64,000 nucleotides of DNA from RGIG3013 sp045538935 (GTDB taxonomy: Bacteria > Bacillota > Clostridia > Oscillospirales > Acutalibacteraceae): the NCBI GenBank assembly GCA_045538935.1, contig JAZQEI010000003.1, positions 1 through 64,000 on the forward strand. Direction: 5' to 3'. The translations under genes were made by a program, and so were the position numbers. Within the stretch, counting starts at the first letter, position 1, and every line of letters starts with the position of its first letter. The notes below the pieces were generated by a model. That model worked only from the letters and a program-made list of their open reading frames with translations. It was not told the DNA's origin and did no database searches. This document shows positions 61,528 to 64,000 of the stretch, in pieces.

Positions 61528-62034
61528 TTATTCATGATTCGACAAATCACAGTCATCATGATTATACACTATATGTGTATTTTTATGCAAGAGTTTTTTA
61601 CAATAAAAAACTACATTTTGTAAAAATTTCAACAATTTTTTTGCTATAACGCTAAATTTTTCACAACAAGCCCTAAAACACTTTAAAAGCATGGCGTTTA
61701 TTGCGCTTATTACGGCAGCTATTTTCTTAAATAACCACACCAACACTTTAAAAAGTATAACCGACAAGCTAATTCTGCACAACGAAAAACCTAAAGCAAT
61801 ACCTATAAAAGCATATCCCCTTACCTGTCCGTAGGTTGTAGCAAGCAATAATAAAAAAGTTAAAATTGCCGATATTGCGAAAAAAAGCACATCTTGCACA
61901 AAAACCGATATTACCGACGGTACTTTTATTTTTCGATAACTTCTAAAAATATCGTAAATTATGCAAAGTATAACTCCGAGCGCTACCGACAACAAAAATG
62001 CCGTGGTTTGCTCGGCAAGATTTATCTCCCACAT
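61528..62034 (-). CDS. yabQ: Spore cortex biosynthesis protein YabQ
   Basis: 168 residues. Four or so membrane helices in the first ~110 residues with ALGVILCIIYDIFRSYRK and TYGQVRGYAFIG, the YabQ pattern. It is needed for spore cortex formation in B. subtilis. Adjacent to yabP, 2 bp apart. Shows the organism has the sporulation programme. Confidence 0.92.
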   Translation of the reverse strand: MWEINLAEQTTAFLLSVALGVILCIIYDIFRSYRKIKVPSVISVFVQDVLFFAISAILTFLLLLATTYGQVRGYAFIGIALGFSLCRISLSVILFKVLVWLFKKIAAVISAINAMLLKCFRACCEKFSVIAKKLLKFLQNVVFYCKKLLHKNTHIVYNHDDCDLSNHE

Positions 62035-62036
62035 AG

Positions 62037-62312
62037 TTATTTAAAAACGCGCTTTAAAAAGCTGCTTTTTTGTGAAGAGTCATTAACGTATACTATTGCA
62101 TAAATACTAGATGCGCAAATTTGAAGAGCCAGTGAGGTGGCATTAAAATTTTCAATTTTAAGGCCGCTTCCTCTTATGCAAATTTGGCCCATTACCGACT
62201 GCGCCATTATTTCACTTTCGCTAAAAGAATCTACATCTTTTATACCGCTTAAATTCAAAGCTTTTCGGTTATTCATAATAATGCTGTGCTCATTTGAATT
62301 AATTTCGGCCAT
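62037..62312 (-). CDS. yabP: Sporulation protein YabP
   Basis: 91 residues. It begins HSIIMNNRKALNLSGIKDVDSFSESEIM, typical of YabP/YqfC beta-rich proteins, followed by GQICIRGSGLKIENF. It acts with YabQ in cortex assembly under the mother-cell programme. In B. subtilis the order yabO-yabP-yabQ-divIC-yabR is the same. Confidence 0.92.
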   Translation of the reverse strand: MAEINSNEHSIIMNNRKALNLSGIKDVDSFSESEIMAQSVMGQICIRGSGLKIENFNATSLALQICASSIYAIVYVNDSSQKSSFLKRVFK

Positions 62313-62376
62313 ATAAACCCGCCCTTTTAGTATAATCTACTTATATTTATGTTAAAAGAGCTTATGGTATTACTTA

Positions 62377-62619
62377 CTAATCTATAAGAGTATAAAGATC
62401 TATTGCTTCTTCTTTTTTTACAACCTCTTTTACCGAGGTAACCTTTAATTTTACCTGCCTTGTACTAAAAGAAATTTCTATAACGTCGCCTTCTTTAACA
62501 ATGTAAGATGCCTTAGCAGGATTTGAATTTACCGTTACTCTGCCTGCATCGCAAGCCTCGTTAGCAACCGTTCTGCGCTTTATAATACGCGCTACCTTTA
62601 AATATTTATCTAATCTCAA
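62377..62619 (-). CDS. rqcP: RqcP, S4-domain ribosome-quality-control protein
   Basis: 80 residues: a single S4 domain (MRLDKYLKVARIIKRRT, AGRVTVNSNPAKASY, GDVIEISFSTRQVKLKV). RqcP (YabO) binds the P-site tRNA on the 50S subunit with RqcH and supports alanine tailing of stalled chains. Position in the yab cluster supports the call over Hsp15. Confidence 0.92.
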   Translation of the reverse strand: MRLDKYLKVARIIKRRTVANEACDAGRVTVNSNPAKASYIVKEGDVIEISFSTRQVKLKVTSVKEVVKKEEAIDLYTLID

Positions 62620-62649
62620 AAAGTATCACCTTTAAATTGACTTAAAAAT

Positions 62650-62682
62650 TTAAGCCGCCTATGCCAAGCATAAGCGGCTTTT
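62650..62682 (-). terminator. Terminator of hup
   Basis: GCCGCTTATGC pairs with GCATAGGCGGC (one G-U) around TTG on the minus strand, then TTAAATTTTT. Placed between hup and rqcP. Confidence 0.75.
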
Positions 62683-62690
62683 TGTAAAAA

Positions 62691-62963
62691 TTATTTTACA
62701 GCGTTCTTTAAAGCTGCGCCTGCCTTGAAAGCAGGAGCCTTGCAAGCTGCAATCTTGATAGCCTGCTTTGTTCTGGGGTTGATACCTGTTCTTGCGGGAC
62801 GCTCACGTGTCTCGAAAGTACCAAAGCCTATAAGCTGTACCTTTTCACCTTTTTTGAGTTCATCTGTAACGATTTCTACAAAAGCTGCTAAAGCCTTGTC
62901 AGCATCCTTCTTAGAAATTTCTGCTTTTGCAGCAATTGCTGCTACGAGTTCTGTTTTGTTCAT
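62691..62963 (-). CDS. hup: DNA-binding protein HU
   Basis: 90 residues, the usual length. MNKTELVAAIAAKAEISKKDA, then GFGTFETRERPARTG and NPRTKQAIKIAACKAPAFKAG, the DNA-binding arm. A nucleoid protein that bends DNA without strong sequence preference. GGAGG before the start. It lies in the same place as in many Clostridia, between mazG and rqcP. Confidence 0.97.
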   Translation of the reverse strand: MNKTELVAAIAAKAEISKKDADKALAAFVEIVTDELKKGEKVQLIGFGTFETRERPARTGINPRTKQAIKIAACKAPAFKAGAALKNAVK

Positions 62964-63011
62964 GATATATTCCTCCGTAATTTTTTTATAAAAAACAGTT
63001 TAACTGCCTTT

Positions 63012-63824
63012 TTATACCTTGTTAATCTTTTTTGCCTCTTGCCAAAGCTCGTCCAGCTCTGCCTCAGACAAATCGCTAAGTTGTGTGCCATTTTCATTTG
63101 CCATTTGTTCGGCTTTGGCAAATCTTGCGATAAACTTATTAACCGCACCCGATAACGCGTGTTCCGAATTCACCGAACTTTTTCTTGCAACATTTACTGC
63201 AGAGAAAAGCAAATCGCCTATTTCGTCTTCTATATTTTCGGCATTAGAAGAATTTATTGCCTCTATAACCTCTTCGGTTTCTTCCTTTAGTTTTAAAATA
63301 GCATCATTAACAGTTGCAAAGTCGTACCCTGCCTTTGCGGCGCGTTTTTGAACCTTTTGAGCGCGAAGTAACGCAGGAAATGCCTTTGGTACACTATTAA
63401 GTGTATCGGTAAAAGACTCTTGGCTTTTTTCCTGCATCTTTATTTTATCCCAATTGTTTAAAACCTGCTCGGGCGTATCAGCCTTAATATTGCCAAACAC
63501 ATGCGGATGACGAAGTATTAACTTTTTGCAAATGCCCGTTATAACATCACTAATATCAAAATTGCCGTCGCTGGCTGCTATGTTAGAATGAAATACCACC
63601 TGCAAGAGCATATCGCCCAGTTCTTCGCAAATCATTACAGGGTCATTTAAATCTATAGCATCGCAAACCTCGTAAGACTCTTCTAATGTATCATTCCTAA
63701 TAGACTGATGGGTTTGCTCAATATCCCACGGGCATCCGCCGGGAGAGCGAAGAATTTGCATAATATTAAGCAAATCTTGGAATGAATATTTTTCCTTACT
63801 TATATCTATATCTATTTTTACCAT
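63012..63824 (-). CDS. mazG: MazG nucleoside triphosphate pyrophosphohydrolase
   Basis: 270 residues from ATG 63824 after GGGTGAT. Two MazG repeats: RSPGGCPWDIEQTHQSIRND and LEESYEVCDAID, with EELGDMLLQVVFHSNIA (EExxD site), and a second half with KEETEEVIEAI and EDEIGDLL. It hydrolyses NTPs to NMP and PPi, probably to clean the pool. It resembles the C-terminal half of YabN and lacks the YabN methylase half. Confidence 0.93.
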   Translation of the reverse strand: MVKIDIDISKEKYSFQDLLNIMQILRSPGGCPWDIEQTHQSIRNDTLEESYEVCDAIDLNDPVMICEELGDMLLQVVFHSNIAASDGNFDISDVITGICKKLILRHPHVFGNIKADTPEQVLNNWDKIKMQEKSQESFTDTLNSVPKAFPALLRAQKVQKRAAKAGYDFATVNDAILKLKEETEEVIEAINSSNAENIEDEIGDLLFSAVNVARKSSVNSEHALSGAVNKFIARFAKAEQMANENGTQLSDLSEAELDELWQEAKKINKV

Positions 63825-63899
63825 ATTATCACCCAAAAATCAAGTATATTTTAAGCTTTTTGGCTAAAAATTATGAAATTTCAGCGTTTTTTAAGCAAA

Positions 63900-64000
63900 T
63901 TATCTTAGTATTTTTAATTTTGTGAGCAAAGATGCTATCTTTTCGCCCTTTGGTAGACCTAAAACGTCATCTTTTTCTATTACTCTTAAAACAATAATTG
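63900..64000 (-). CDS. SpoVB/YabM-like polysaccharide flippase, C-terminal end (partial)
   Basis: The last 32 codons of a leftward gene that begins outside the window. The tail VIEKDDVLGLPKGEKIASLL is like the cytoplasmic end of SpoVB/MATE-type oligosaccharide flippases. In B. subtilis yabM (SpoVB-like) precedes mazG-like yabN, which supports the assignment. Confidence 0.6.
   Translation of the reverse strand, partial: IIVLRVIEKDDVLGLPKGEKIASLLTKLKILR

Noticed and set aside
1..64000. CRISPR array, prophage or insertion sequence
   Set aside because: No regularly spaced repeats, transposase, integrase or phage structural gene was seen on either strand.

Overview
The window is a chromosomal segment of a low-GC, spore-forming member of the Clostridia, most like the Oscillospiraceae/Ruminococcaceae. 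This rests on a SCIFF peptide with its radical SAM maturase (a clostridial hallmark), the IspH-S1 fusion, the order spoVB-like/mazG/hup/rqcP/yabP/yabQ/divIC/yabR, a CotH-like protein, RNase Y, HrcA/CIRCE-type control of groESL and Gram-positive ribosome binding sites. No species name can be given from sequence alone. I see no phage, transposase, CRISPR array or rRNA operon.

Layout. 1-4186: end of a glycogen phosphorylase gene, then SCIFF, its maturase, a PLP decarboxylase and a WYL regulator. 4190-4850: a tRNA with CAT anticodon and tRNA-Trp, around a degenerate tRNA half and fold-back repeats. 4855-8839: two small membrane proteins, then a leftward amino-sugar operon (HTH-GlmM fusion, beta-helix protein, NagB). 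9057-12699: an AraC regulator divergent from a GH20/GH67-like hydrolase and an N-acylglucosamine 2-epimerase. 12809-20741: AEC permease, RNase Y with a long leader, aminotransferase-secD-secF, and a parvulin foldase.

20903-38593: WbsX/RgpF-like glycan protein, alpha/beta hydrolase and RodA/FtsW, then tsaE-tsaB-rpiB-esterase lipoprotein, a Ca-type P-ATPase with an amidase, prmA-prfB, RluA, deoxycytidylate deaminase, MFS and HAD genes, and rpmB. 38693-45213: a leftward seven-gene run (DUF5685, Cys-rich DnaJ, membrane protein, flavoprotein, cmk, plsC, ispH-S1) that looks like one transcript. 45320-49606: OadB/OadG, galactokinase and acetate kinase. 49736-55609: TmcAL, a mutarotase-like protein, then cotH-pncB-lipoprotein leftward. 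55705-64000: groESL, lipid kinase, RNA methylase, orphan fumarase alpha, and the conserved yabR-to-spoVB sporulation/division cluster.

Most of the window is housekeeping. The places most worth a second look are the DUF5685/DnaJ/IspH operon (DUF5685 carries Asp motifs reminiscent of squalene/phytoene synthases), the XRE-GlmM fusion, the tRNA scar at 4350-4740, the alpha/beta hydrolase with Asp at the nucleophile position, the interlocked ackA/tmcAL promoters and the shortened CIRCE element.
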